Source: an uncultured Bacilli bacterium
GTDB taxonomy: Bacteria; Bacillota_I; Bacilli_A; RF39; UBA660
Length of the DNA: 64,000 bases
Reading direction: 5' to 3'
Assembly: GCA_944371325.1 (NCBI GenBank)
Contig: CALVXO010000001.1
Location: 62,001 to 126,000 of the forward strand
Shown: positions 6,660 through 16,700 of the stretch, piece by piece
Position numbering within the stretch: position 1 is the stretch's first letter
Layout of the letters: each line of letters begins with the position of its first letter
The notes under the pieces: generated by a model
The model's database searches: none
Told to the model about the DNA's origin: nothing
What the model saw: only the letters and a program-made list of their open reading frames with translations
Position numbers and translations under genes: made by a program

Positions 6660-7922
6660 TTATATTAAACTCGAAACGCAATATGGATATTCAATTTTAT
6701 CTATTTTTACTTTTACAATATTATTTATTAATTCTTTACTTCCTTTTACTTTGATTGCTAAATAATTACCTGTATGACCATATAAATAACCATCTTTATA
6801 TGTTTCTGGAATAAATTCTATTTCTTTATCAATAAATTTATTCATATAATTTAATTCTAATTGTTTAGACAATTCTATTAAAACATGAGCACGTTTTTTC
6901 TTTGTTACATCATCGATTTGATTATCCATTAAATCTGCTTTAGTTCCTTCTCTTCTAGAATAAGGAAAGACATGTAATTTAGCAAAATTAATTTTTTTAA
7001 TGTTATTAATTGTTTCTTCAAATAATTTTTCTGTTTCAAAAGGAAAGCCAACAATGACATCAGTTGTAATAGAAATATCAGGTCTAATACTTCTTAATTC
7101 GTTTGTTTTATTAATGAAATAATTAATATCATATTTTCGATTCATTAATTTTAATATCTCATTAGATCCAGATTGCAATGGTATATGCATATGATCTACT
7201 AAAATATCATTATTTTTAATTACATCAATAACTCTTTCATTTATTTCTGTTATTTCAATAGAAGAAATTCTTAATCTTTTTAATCCTTTTATTTTTACTA
7301 CATCATTTAAAAGATCTGCAAAGTCATAATCTTTGTCGTGATAATTTCCAGTATGAATACCTGTTAAAACAACTTCCTTATGGCCATAATTAATTAAATT
7401 AGTTATTTCGTTTATTACATCTTCTTTTCTTTTACTTCTTACATTTCCTCTAGTATAAGGAATTATGCAATAAGAGCAAAAATTATTACAACCATCTTGA
7501 ATTTTAACAAATGCTCTAGTTTTATTAAAATTATTTAATTGCATATCTTCAAACTCAACATTAGATAAATCATAAATTTTGCTTATTTTTTCTTTGTAAT
7601 TATTAATATACTCAATTATTTTTGATTTATCTTTGTTACCCAATACAATATCTACGTCATCAATTGCTAATACATCTTTACTTTTCATTTGAGGCAAACA
7701 GCCGCAAACAATCACTAATTTAGGATTTTTCTTAACTGCTTTTCTAATCATTTGAAAAGATTTATGTTCAGCTACATTAGTAACAAAACAAGTATTAACA
7801 ATATATATATCAGCATTGTCAATACTTCCTTTTAAATAACCTTCATTATCAAGTAAATCGCTCATAACTTTTGCTTCATAAGCATTTACTTTACAACCTA
7901 AATTAATTATATAATATTTCAT
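6660..7922 (-). CDS. mtaB: tRNA t6A37 methylthiotransferase MtaB
   Basis: MtaB is a radical SAM enzyme that converts t6A at position 37 of ANN-decoding tRNAs to ms2t6A. The 420-residue protein has the N-terminal UPF0004 domain with cluster cysteines in LGCKVNAYE, VNTCFVTN and VCGCLPQ, and the radical SAM motif CNNFCSYCIIPYTRG near residue 145. A TRAM-like C-terminal part follows. Its ATG overlaps the TGA of the upstream membrane protein gene (ATGA at 7919-7922), which indicates translational coupling. Length and motif order are those of MtaB rather than MiaB or RimO. Confidence 0.93.
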   Translation of the reverse strand: MKYYIINLGCKVNAYEAKVMSDLLDNEGYLKGSIDNADIYIVNTCFVTNVAEHKSFQMIRKAVKKNPKLVIVCGCLPQMKSKDVLAIDDVDIVLGNKDKSKIIEYINNYKEKISKIYDLSNVEFEDMQLNNFNKTRAFVKIQDGCNNFCSYCIIPYTRGNVRSKRKEDVINEITNLINYGHKEVVLTGIHTGNYHDKDYDFADLLNDVVKIKGLKRLRISSIEITEINERVIDVIKNNDILVDHMHIPLQSGSNEILKLMNRKYDINYFINKTNELRSIRPDISITTDVIVGFPFETEKLFEETINNIKKINFAKLHVFPYSRREGTKADLMDNQIDDVTKKKRAHVLIELSKQLELNYMNKFIDKEIEFIPETYKDGYLYGHTGNYLAIKVKGSKELINNIVKVKIDKIEYPYCVSSLI

Positions 7923-8476
7923 AAATTATTTCTAAAATCTTTCAAATCTTTTAAAAATTTATCATTGTTATTATCTTTACCAAAGATTGGTGAAATAAAT
8001 TCACTATTTTTAAACTTCGGTTGAGTTTTTTCTGGTTGTTCTAGAGGTTCTTCTATTTCTAATACTGGTTCTACAGTTTCTTTTTCTACATCAACTTTTG
8101 AATCTTGATCTACATTAGGTTCTACAATAGAATCAACAATTGAACTTAATTTTTCATCAGTTTTGGTCTCTTTTGGTTCTAAATGTAATCTTTTTTCTTC
8201 AACTGCTTTTACTAATTCTTGATAACTTATTATTGCATTTGCTTCCTGTTCTTCTTCGAAAGATGTCATTACACGTTCATTTTTATTTTCTTCTAAAGCT
8301 TCAATAACTTTTTCTATTTCAGTTTTTTCTTTTGGCTCATCATCAATTGTAACTTCAATTGGTTTAACCTTCTTTGGCTTAAGGACAATTAATAAAATTA
8401 ATATTAATAATAAAACTGAAATTGAAATTATATAAATATATTTATATTCTAATATATGATCAATAATTATATCCAT
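7919..8476 (-). CDS. Single-pass membrane protein with acidic cytoplasmic tail
   Basis: The 185-residue product has one N-terminal transmembrane segment (IIISISVLLLILILLIVL-like, about residues 15-35), then KPKKVKP and a long Glu/Lys/Pro-rich, low-complexity tail that is probably disordered. No enzyme motif is visible. The start is ATG 8474-8476, with GGAG nine bases upstream overlapping the end of rsmE; a GTG nine bases earlier is in frame but badly placed. It sits between rsmE and mtaB with overlaps on both sides. Function unknown; a scaffold or septation-type role would be guesswork. Confidence 0.72.
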   Translation of the reverse strand: MDIIIDHILEYKYIYIISISVLLLILILLIVLKPKKVKPIEVTIDDEPKEKTEIEKVIEALEENKNERVMTSFEEEQEANAIISYQELVKAVEEKRLHLEPKETKTDEKLSSIVDSIVEPNVDQDSKVDVEKETVEPVLEIEEPLEQPEKTQPKFKNSEFISPIFGKDNNNDKFLKDLKDFRNNL

Positions 8477-8481
8477 AACAA

Positions 8482-9174
8482 TCACTCCATCTCATAATTC
8501 AAAACACTTAATAAATAAATTGGTACAGTTTCAACTCGCATTATATTTTTACCAAGAGTAATAGGAACAAAATCTAATGATTTTAATTTATTTTCTTCTT
8601 CAGTAGTTAACCCACCTTCTGGGCCAACAATCATAACTATTCTATCGTAATTTGTAGTTTTTTTTAATTCTTTTTTTAAAGTATTTTCTTTTTCTTGAGT
8701 ACTACACAATAATTTTAAACCATCTATTTTTAAATCATCTATTTTAGTTATTTTTTTAATAACAGGAATATCTAATCTTTTAGATTGTTCACTTGCTTCC
8801 TTGCAAATTTTGTTCCATCTTTCTATTTTTTTATTTTCCTTATCAGTAATTCTAACGATGCTTCTAGTAGTTAAAACTGGAATTATTTCATCTACTCCTA
8901 GTTCTGTTGCCTTTTGTAAAACAAAAGACATTTTTTGTTCCTGTAATAATGGTATACATAAGGTATACTTTAATTTTTTATTATTTACATCATCTTTTAC
9001 ATCTACAATTAAAGCATTATAATCTTTATCTAATTTACATATGTGTAACTTATTTTGATAAACTACTTCGATATAATCTTCTTTCATTCGCATAACAGTT
9101 TTAATATGATATAAATCATCACTATTTAATATTAAACAATTATCTTTTTTTATATCCGAAAAATATCTTTGCAT
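8482..9174 (-). CDS. rsmE: 16S rRNA (uracil(1498)-N(3))-methyltransferase
   Basis: RsmE methylates U1498 of 16S rRNA in the decoding region. The 230-residue protein begins MQRYFSD, as the family does, with an N-terminal PUA-like domain and a C-terminal SPOUT knot carrying IVMIVGPEGGLTTEEE and LGKNIMRVETVPIYLLS near residues 175-225. The start codon shares a base with the trxA stop (TAATG at 9172-9176), so translation is probably coupled. It ends with TGA just before the next gene. Confidence 0.94.
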   Translation of the reverse strand: MQRYFSDIKKDNCLILNSDDLYHIKTVMRMKEDYIEVVYQNKLHICKLDKDYNALIVDVKDDVNNKKLKYTLCIPLLQEQKMSFVLQKATELGVDEIIPVLTTRSIVRITDKENKKIERWNKICKEASEQSKRLDIPVIKKITKIDDLKIDGLKLLCSTQEKENTLKKELKKTTNYDRIVMIVGPEGGLTTEEENKLKSLDFVPITLGKNIMRVETVPIYLLSVLNYEME

Positions 9175-9479
9175 TATCTATTACTATCTATCCACTCATT
9201 TAATAATGGTTCGGCTGTAAAACCCACCTTAGTTGCAACTACTTGCCCATTTTTAAATAAAATAAGAGTTGGAATAGACATAACTCCATAAGTACGAGCT
9301 AAAGATTCAAATTTATCTACATCTACTTTAGCAATTTTAATTGTATCCCTATTAGATGCAACATTTTCTAATACCGGTCCCATCATTTTGCAAGGTCCAC
9401 ACCAAGTTGCAAAAAAATCTATTAAGGCATAATCACTATTTATAATATTTTTAAATTCTTGTTCACTTTTAATTTCCAT
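9174..9479 (-). CDS. trxA: Thioredoxin
   Basis: This 101-residue thioredoxin carries the active-site motif WCGPC at about residues 27-31 and the cis-proline loop MSIPTLILF near 68-76. It is a general protein disulfide reductant in the cytoplasm. A ribosome site AGGAGA precedes the ATG. It lies directly between cvpA and rsmE in the same leftward run. No thioredoxin reductase is in the window. Confidence 0.95.
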   Translation of the reverse strand: MEIKSEQEFKNIINSDYALIDFFATWCGPCKMMGPVLENVASNRDTIKIAKVDVDKFESLARTYGVMSIPTLILFKNGQVVATKVGFTAEPLLNEWIDSNR

Positions 9480-9480
9480 T

Positions 9481-10203
9481 TTAATCTTCTCCTTTATAAG
9501 TTCTTATTAAATCACCATAATTATTGAATGGTTCTATTTTACCACTATCTATTAATTTTCTCAATGATTCTGGTGTTATAACATCATATTTTAAGAATAA
9601 TTCAATAGCTTGATAATTAAATTCATCTTCACTTATTGTCTTATCACTATATTTATCTTTTAATTCCATAAAATCGTGGACTACATTAACACTTTTATCA
9701 GCAAAGTTAGAAAGAATTGGTGTATCGTTTAATATCTTATCTTTATATTTTGAGTTGTTAAAAAATGAAACATCGTAAAAAACTAAAGAGAATATATATA
9801 ATGTGATAAATACAAATATGTAGTGATATACAATTCCAACTACAGCTCCAGCTAATTTAGATGGAATACTCAAAATAATTGTTGCATTTAAAATCTTTTC
9901 AAAAATAGAAGTAACTACTAATAACATTCTTAAAATTAAAAACAATACGGCTAAACAAAGAAGAAAAGCTAAAGCTTCATAAACTAGTATATTTAATATT
10001 TCAATATTTTTTAACAATCCAAACTTAAAAAATGGTAAATATTCATACATAATTACAGATACAGGATTTTTTAAAAAATAAGCTAAGATAACTACAACAA
10101 TAAATCCAATCGTTTCTACTAATTCTTTTGTAAATCCTCTTTTAAAGCCTAAAAGAGCTCCAAATAGTAAAAATATTATTATTAATATATCTAAAACGTT
10201 CAT
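9481..10203 (-). CDS. CvpA family membrane protein
   Basis: The 240-residue protein starts with the family-typical block NVLDILIIIFLLFGALLGFKRG and has four hydrophobic segments in its first 160 residues. The C-terminal part is charged and lacks the serine-protease domain of longer relatives. CvpA proteins are named for colicin V production and are linked to envelope function in other bacteria; the reaction is unknown. It lies next to trxA, 18 bases after the pilin-like gene. Confidence 0.85.
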   Translation of the reverse strand: MNVLDILIIIFLLFGALLGFKRGFTKELVETIGFIVVVILAYFLKNPVSVIMYEYLPFFKFGLLKNIEILNILVYEALAFLLCLAVLFLILRMLLVVTSIFEKILNATIILSIPSKLAGAVVGIVYHYIFVFITLYIFSLVFYDVSFFNNSKYKDKILNDTPILSNFADKSVNVVHDFMELKDKYSDKTISEDEFNYQAIELFLKYDVITPESLRKLIDSGKIEPFNNYGDLIRTYKGED

Positions 10204-10221
10204 AATTCACCTCTATATATT

Positions 10222-10578
10222 TTATTCGATAACTTCATATTTATAATTGTTATCAACTTTTGTTATTTTTACTTTTAAATCATTACTAAATAATTCATTA
10301 GTTTTTGGATTTGTAATATCATTTTCAACAAATCCTGATTGTTTTAATTCTGCTAAAGTTAATGTAATTGATTCTCCATCTTGATCAGGTAATTCAAACA
10401 CATGACTACTAGCCCATGTTTTAGCACCTACAATAATATTATTTATTTGAATTTCATACAAATCTTCTTTATTCTCTTTCATTGTATTTGTAACAGTTAC
10501 GATTGTAATTAAAGCAATAACCCCTAATATTATAATAACTCCTAATAATTCCGCTAATGTAAATCCCTTATTTTTCAT
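10222..10578 (-). CDS. Type IV pilin-like (pseudopilin) protein
   Basis: The 118-residue protein carries an intact prepilin signal, MKNKGFTLAELL, with Gly before the cleavage point and Glu at +5, followed by a 20-residue hydrophobic helix. The small globular part has no DUF6273 domain. Size and form resemble ComGC-type or minor pilins. It overlaps the end of dnaE by 11 bases and has an AAGGTGG ribosome site inside dnaE. No assembly ATPase, platform protein or prepilin peptidase is in the window, so they must be encoded elsewhere if it is used. It serves as an intact comparison for the two interrupted pilin-headed genes. Confidence 0.85.
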   Translation of the reverse strand: MKNKGFTLAELLGVIIILGVIALITIVTVTNTMKENKEDLYEIQINNIIVGAKTWASSHVFELPDQDGESITLTLAELKQSGFVENDITNPKTNELFSNDLKVKITKVDNNYKYEVIE

Positions 10579-13396
10579 AATCCACCTTCTTTATTCTATT
10601 TATTATTATTTGGTATTTATCGTATCTTCTTTCAACTTTGCCATCTACAATATATACACTACCTAATATTATATCACAAAATTCGTTTGGAAACAAAACA
10701 AATTCACAATTTTTTGTTTCATCACTACCAACAATAAAATACATATCCTTATTATTCTTAGTTTTAATTTTTTTTATTTGTTCTACATACATTAAAACTC
10801 TTATATTCTTATTAAAATATCTTTCAATATCTACTAAATTTATTACATTTATTTTACTTTTTAAACTAGATAATGGATGCTCACTTAGATAAGTTCCAAA
10901 AACTTCGATTTCTCTACTCATCAATTCTTGTTTAGAATATTCTTTCATATTAATTAATTCTGGTTTTAAACTATCTTCTAATAACCCACCTAATTCACTA
11001 TAATTTAATAATATTTCTAAATTTTCATCAAATGTTTTTTGATTAATAAATTTTTCAAAACAACCTGCTTTATTTAAACTTTCTAAAACATTTTTATTTA
11101 TATTTTTACATCTTGAAATAAAGTCAAAGATATCTTTAAAATCACCTTTTTTTCTTTCTTCTATAATTAATGAAGCATTGATGCTACCTACATTTTTAAT
11201 ATTAGTTAAAGGATAAACTATACTATCATTATAAATAATATAATCCATACCACTAATATTAATATCTGGTTTTAAGATTTTTAATTTACATATATTTATA
11301 TATTCTCTTGTTTTTATCTCACTACCTATTACCATCGATAATAAATTTTTCATAAAAACATTATAATAATGAGCCTTTAAATAAGCCATTTTATAAGCAA
11401 TCATTGCATAAGATACTGAATGAGCTTTATTAAAGCCATATTCGGCAAACTTCAATATCAAATTATAAATATTAGTAGCTACATCCTTATTATATCCATT
11501 TAAAACACTTTGATTAATAAATTTATCCTTTTCTTTTAATAGTATTTCTTCTTTCTTTTTACTCATTGCTTTTCTTAATAAATCAGCTTCCGCTAAAGAA
11601 TAATTTGCCATAATATTAGCAATTTGCATTATTTGTTCTTGATATACAATTATACCATAAGTTGAACTTAATACAGACTTTAAGCTATCAATTATTTCAT
11701 ATTTTTTATTATTTTTTCTTTCAATATATGTATCAATATTATTCATAGGACCAGGTCTAAATAATGCAATAGCAGCAACAATATCATCAAAATTAGTAAT
11801 TTTAAACTTTCTTAGAAAATTAATCATTCCACTAGATTCAAATTGAAATATTCCAATTGTATCTACTTTTGTAAATATTTCGATTGTTTTATTATCATTT
11901 ATTGGAATATCTTCTAATTTTAAATTTACTTCTTTTAAAACGTTATTTAATAAAGTTAAGTTTTTTAAAGCTAAAAAATCCATTTTTAGTAGTCCTATTG
12001 TTTCTAAATATTCCATTGAATAACCTGTTATATAATAATTATCATGATAAACTAAAGGAATAATTTCATCTAAATCATACTTAGATATAACTACACCAGC
12101 CGCATGTATGGAAGTATGTCTTTTTAATCCCTCTAATTTTAAAGAAATTTTATATAGTTTTTTTAATTCGTTGGTATTTAAATATTGTTTTACTTTTTCT
12201 AAATTTTTGTATAAACTTAATTTTGAATCTATTTTTTTAGCGAGTGAATCAATAATTTTAGTATCCATATTTAAACATTTACCAACATCCCTTATTACTT
12301 GTTTACTTCCTAAAGTACCAAATGTAATAATTGGTGCAACTTTTTTAACACCATATTTATTAATGCAATATTTTAATACATCATCTCTTTTTGTATATTC
12401 AAAATCAATATCAATATCGGGCATACTTATTCGTTCTGGATTTAAAAACCTTTCAAATAATAAATTATATTTAATCGGATCAATAGTGGTAATTCCTAGA
12501 CAATATGATACTAAAGAACCAGCAGCACTTCCCCTTCCAGGTCCTACTAATATATCATGTTCTTTAGCATATTTAACATAATCCCAAACTACTAAAAAAT
12601 AATTACAAAATCCCATTTTATTTATTATATTTAATTCATATTTTAATCTATCCAAATATACTTTATTTACTTTATCACCAAATATCTTTTTTAATCCAGC
12701 AACAACTAACTTTTTTAAATAAGCAAAACTATCTAAATTATCTGGACATTCATAAATAGGTAATAAATCTTGATGAAGCGGTAAATCTAAATTACATAAT
12801 TCAATTATTTCTTCATTCATTTCATCTTGATACATTTGATAACTTAATAAATAATTATCATGTTTATTTAAATTTATTTCATTAACAGTTACCCCTTTTT
12901 TTATAGCATATAAATACTTTAAATAATCTTTATCTTTTTCTTCTAAATATAAAACTTCATTTAAATATACCTTTTTACCATCTATACTATTTTTTTCATC
13001 TAAATTTGTATATCCTTTGTATAAGTATTTATAAAATTTATAATCATCATAATTATTTAAATTATAATATGGCACGATACATACCAAATCATCACTATAT
13101 TTTCTTAATATATTAATGTTTATTTCTTCTTTTGATTTAATAGTACTTAGTTTAATCAAATTTTTATACCCATTATAGTTAATAGCATATAAAACAACAT
13201 TATTTATTTCTAAACCAATAATTGGTTTAATATTATTTTCCTTACATTTAATATAAAATTCAATACAGCCATACATTGAATCATCCGTAATAGCTAAGGC
13301 ATTTATATTATTTTTTTTAGCGTATTTAATTAAATCATCTATTTTAATTAAACTACTTAATAGACTATTATCTGTTTTTATATAAAGTGGTCCCAT
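10568..13396 (-). CDS. dnaE: DNA polymerase III subunit alpha, DnaE type
   Basis: This 942-residue C-family polymerase has a PHP domain (residues 1-230), the palm with GPGRGSAAGSLVSYCLGI near 285 and the catalytic PDIDIDFEYTKR near 330, fingers with FRPGPMN near 550, a helix-hairpin-helix region near 770, and a C-terminal OB domain. It is shorter than the usual 1050-1160 residues. The PHP start reads MGPLYIKTDNSLLSS, where active PHP domains have an HxH metal motif (HxHxxYS), so PHP chemistry is probably lost. Start ATG 13394-13396 has AGGAGT upstream. In Bacilli, DnaE usually works beside PolC. Confidence 0.94.
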   Translation of the reverse strand: MGPLYIKTDNSLLSSLIKIDDLIKYAKKNNINALAITDDSMYGCIEFYIKCKENNIKPIIGLEINNVVLYAINYNGYKNLIKLSTIKSKEEININILRKYSDDLVCIVPYYNLNNYDDYKFYKYLYKGYTNLDEKNSIDGKKVYLNEVLYLEEKDKDYLKYLYAIKKGVTVNEINLNKHDNYLLSYQMYQDEMNEEIIELCNLDLPLHQDLLPIYECPDNLDSFAYLKKLVVAGLKKIFGDKVNKVYLDRLKYELNIINKMGFCNYFLVVWDYVKYAKEHDILVGPGRGSAAGSLVSYCLGITTIDPIKYNLLFERFLNPERISMPDIDIDFEYTKRDDVLKYCINKYGVKKVAPIITFGTLGSKQVIRDVGKCLNMDTKIIDSLAKKIDSKLSLYKNLEKVKQYLNTNELKKLYKISLKLEGLKRHTSIHAAGVVISKYDLDEIIPLVYHDNYYITGYSMEYLETIGLLKMDFLALKNLTLLNNVLKEVNLKLEDIPINDNKTIEIFTKVDTIGIFQFESSGMINFLRKFKITNFDDIVAAIALFRPGPMNNIDTYIERKNNKKYEIIDSLKSVLSSTYGIIVYQEQIMQIANIMANYSLAEADLLRKAMSKKKEEILLKEKDKFINQSVLNGYNKDVATNIYNLILKFAEYGFNKAHSVSYAMIAYKMAYLKAHYYNVFMKNLLSMVIGSEIKTREYINICKLKILKPDINISGMDYIIYNDSIVYPLTNIKNVGSINASLIIEERKKGDFKDIFDFISRCKNINKNVLESLNKAGCFEKFINQKTFDENLEILLNYSELGGLLEDSLKPELINMKEYSKQELMSREIEVFGTYLSEHPLSSLKSKINVINLVDIERYFNKNIRVLMYVEQIKKIKTKNNKDMYFIVGSDETKNCEFVLFPNEFCDIILGSVYIVDGKVERRYDKYQIIINRIKKVDYEK

Positions 13397-13451
13397 GCTA
13401 TCAACTCCTATTACTATTTTACTATATTTTGTATATTTTTTAAAGAAATAT

Positions 13452-13480
13452 TTGACTTATTTAAAATAATATAGTAAAAT
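13452..13480 (+). promoter_or_regulatory. Promoter of rpmB
   Basis: TTGACT (13452-13457) and TAAAAT (13475-13480) are 17 bases apart; transcription would start near 13487, giving a leader of about 25 bases with a GGAGG site. Confidence 0.75.
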
Positions 13481-13511
13481 GTAGTAGCGAAGAAAAACAA
13501 GGAGGAATAAC

Positions 13512-13682
13512 ATGGCTAAAAAAATAACAAGTAAAAAACCTTTAACTGGTAATTTAAGATCTCATTCTTGTAAAGCAACTAAACATGCAAGAAAACCAAA
13601 TTTACAAAAAGTAACTTTAGATAATGGTCAAACAGTAAGAATGAGTGCTAGAGAATTAAGAACATTAAACAAAGCTGCTTAA
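13512..13682 (+). CDS. rpmB: 50S ribosomal protein L28
   Basis: The 56-residue frame begins MAKKITSKKPLTGNLRSHS and contains KPNLQKVTLDNGQ and VRMSARELRTLNK, the conserved blocks of bL28. It is short but complete, as in other Bacilli. GGAGG (13501-13505) stands ahead of the ATG at 13512. It is a single-gene unit with its own promoter and terminator, transcribed against its leftward neighbours. It falls below a 60-codon cut-off and is easily missed. Confidence 0.95.
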   Translation: MAKKITSKKPLTGNLRSHSCKATKHARKPNLQKVTLDNGQTVRMSARELRTLNKAA

Positions 13683-13685
13683 CAT

Positions 13686-13709
13686 ACTACAATTATGTAG
13701 TTTTTTTTT
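13686..13709 (+). terminator. Intrinsic terminator of rpmB
   Basis: ACTACA (13686-13691) pairs with TGTAGT (13696-13701) around a four-base loop, followed by eight further T. Confidence 0.82.
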
Positions 13710-13714
13710 GCAAA

Positions 13715-13743
13715 TAAAAATCAAGAAAAATTTTTTTCTTGAT
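13715..13743 (-). terminator. Intrinsic terminator of the large secreted protein gene
   Basis: Read leftward, TCAAGAAAAA and TTTTTCTTGA (13742-13733 with 13730-13721) form a long stem with a two-base tip that would open into a larger loop, followed by TTTTTAT. It abuts the stop codon at 13743. Confidence 0.7.
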
Positions 13744-16700
13744 TAATATCTACAACTTTCAAATTGTTGAGTTCCATTAGTCATATTACTTCTATATGAA
13801 CTATCCATACAAGTACCAGTAAGTGAAGTTATTCCAGTTAAATAATCTAAGAATTCACTTCTACAATTTCTACCAGTACCCTTTGTACAAACAAAGTCCA
13901 TAAATTTATTTGCAGAAGTTAATTTTCCTGTATAAGAATCATAATTATTTTCATCGTTATAACTTCTAATTGCACCTATTATTTTTGGCGTCAATATTAA
14001 AGTATACATAGGTTCTTGTTCATACAATTCATAGTCTTTAACATTTCTATTATTATTTATATATGTTTTTACAACTTCATTATTATAACTACAATTACCT
14101 GAACTATCGCACCAATTTGAGCCTGTATTTCTATTTGTTGCATCAGTATCAGGGAAAGGATCAATTAAATCGATTACTCTATAAACAACATCAATATCGC
14201 CTTGACCGTTTCCACCTCCGCCACCACCAGGGTTATTAGGGTTAGGATTAGATCCACCATTTGGATCTTCTGGTAACAAATCTGTATAAACGTTATATTC
14301 ACAAATCCATTTTCCATATTCATTTCCACCTTCAACTGCTTCTAATATAGAATCAACTGCCGTTGAGGAATTTCCGCTAACATGTCCCAAATTAGAATAC
14401 ATTACATCATAATTTCCTCGACCATGAGTACTACCATATTTACCTGCTGGAGCAGAATAAGAAACTGGAAAATTAGAGAAACCAACATCTATAAAGTTAG
14501 TTGTAAAATTGGCTTGGTTATACTTACTTAAATCATTAGGATGAATTGATAAATGAGTAGATTTTAAAATATATCTAAATACATTTTCTTTAAGAAGGAA
14601 CGATGTAGACGCAGATTTTTCCATCATTACATATCTATCATCTCCACCACAATTTTTCATAGATACTGGAGTATTAGGACAACTTCTTCCACTACAACCT
14701 TTTATTTGATTAACAGTTTCTGCAACACAAATTGATTGATCGTTTACTCCAGAATAAGTTGTTGAAGAATTTAATTTATCTTCATAAGTATAATTAATTC
14801 CATCACTATATTTTATAGTAGCAGTAGGATCAACTTTGTATAAAAGTGATTCATCCCATGTGTAACATTTTTTCATTTCATCAACTAGATATTGAGCATA
14901 TTCGACATAACTATTGTATGTTGCTTGAGCTCCTGCGACATTTGCTGTATGAGCGGTTTCGTTAGAACACCAACCACTACTACCACCACTTGCTGAATAA
15001 GAACCATCGGAAAGAGAAAATCCATCCCAAGAATAGTTATATCTATCATATCTCTCCGTATTTGTTTTTGTACACTTATATTCTGTTTCTGGACAAGATT
15101 TTGAAGTACAAGTATTTACAGTTTTACCAGTCAAAGGGTTTGTGACATAACAACTTGGACAATAATCATATTTTGTTACTTCTATCTCCTCTTCACAACC
15201 ATCAAAATGAGCTGTATTATGAACATAATCACAACTGCTACTATTTGATACTTTAGTTGCACTATTTATACCTTTTTGTTTATTTATTTCTAATTGCCAA
15301 TTGACATAGGATTTCTTTATATTATTATTAGTTGTTTTTAATTCAGTTGTAAATTCATTCCATTTTACCTCTTTAGTACGGCATGTCCTTGAACCGTCAA
15401 CATGACTATATCCCCAAGTAAAAAATCTACCTGCTTCAACATTAACATTAGGTTGTGAAAAATTTGCACTTAGTGTTTCAATGCAATATACTTCACAAAA
15501 TTTACTACTGCCTAACTGACTTTCATAATATGTAAGATTAGAATTTTTATTAGAATTTTTATGGGGAGTAATATCATATCTTCCATTATCATTAAATACA
15601 CAATTATCCCAATAGTCCTCACTTATTTCTCCATAAGCTGAATCTTGATATTCTACACTTCCACCACTTATACATGTACCAATATTGTATCTTGGAGTAC
15701 AATTAAAGTTTCCACCGCTTGGATCATCAGGTGGATTAACACCTGACCCTGTTCCATCGAAAATATCGTTTATCCAAATAACACCCATTCCAACGCCATA
15801 TGGACCAGTTGTTACACTAGTAGATAAATTTTTTTTACTCGCACATACAGCTTTCGTATTAGCATACACTATTTGAATTGAATTATTAAAATAAGAAGTT
15901 GGTGAAAAAGATTGAATTAAAACTGTAGAATTTTTTTCAGCAAGACTGTTATATAATGTACCCTCTAAATAAGTTGCACATGGAACTTCTCTGCTTAGTA
16001 CACCTGATAAATCACAAAGTGCTCCTAAAGAACTACTACGACATACAGCTAATCCTGATCCTCCACTTGGAGAAGCAGCAGCTATGTTAGCTAACTCGTA
16101 CGAATTACCATAATACAAAACACCTTGTATTCTAACAACTGTAATAGGTTCAAAAACTAAAAACAAATCATACAATTGTTCTGATTCACCGGGAACTATA
16201 TAATCATCAATAGTTCCAAGACCAAATTCACGTAACAAATTATTAAATAACTCAGTTGTGTATTGTTGATAGGCACTTTCTGATAAACCAGCGTTTTCTT
16301 TATATAATCCATTAAAAGCATTAGTATAACTTTTATTTGCAACAGAAGTCATAATATTTACAGGAAATCTATAACCACTTACAGAAAACAAACTATTAAA
16401 AGTATTCAAGCTTTGAGCTAACGAAGTTACACTTTGCCCCATTGTCCAAGAATATTGGCACTTACCACTTGTATAACTTGGTCTACTACATCTTTGACTT
16501 GTAGCAGCAACTGTCCATCCTCTAATAACATTTAAATCTTCTTGCAAAATATAATCTTTACTAGCTAAATTAGTACCATCTGCTCTAATAAATGAAATTC
16601 TAACTCCTGCCACTTGTGGACTTGGATAATTAGTATTCCCACTTACTCCAACCATGGTACTACCAGATCCTCCTTGATAATCACCACCTACGCCAGCTAC

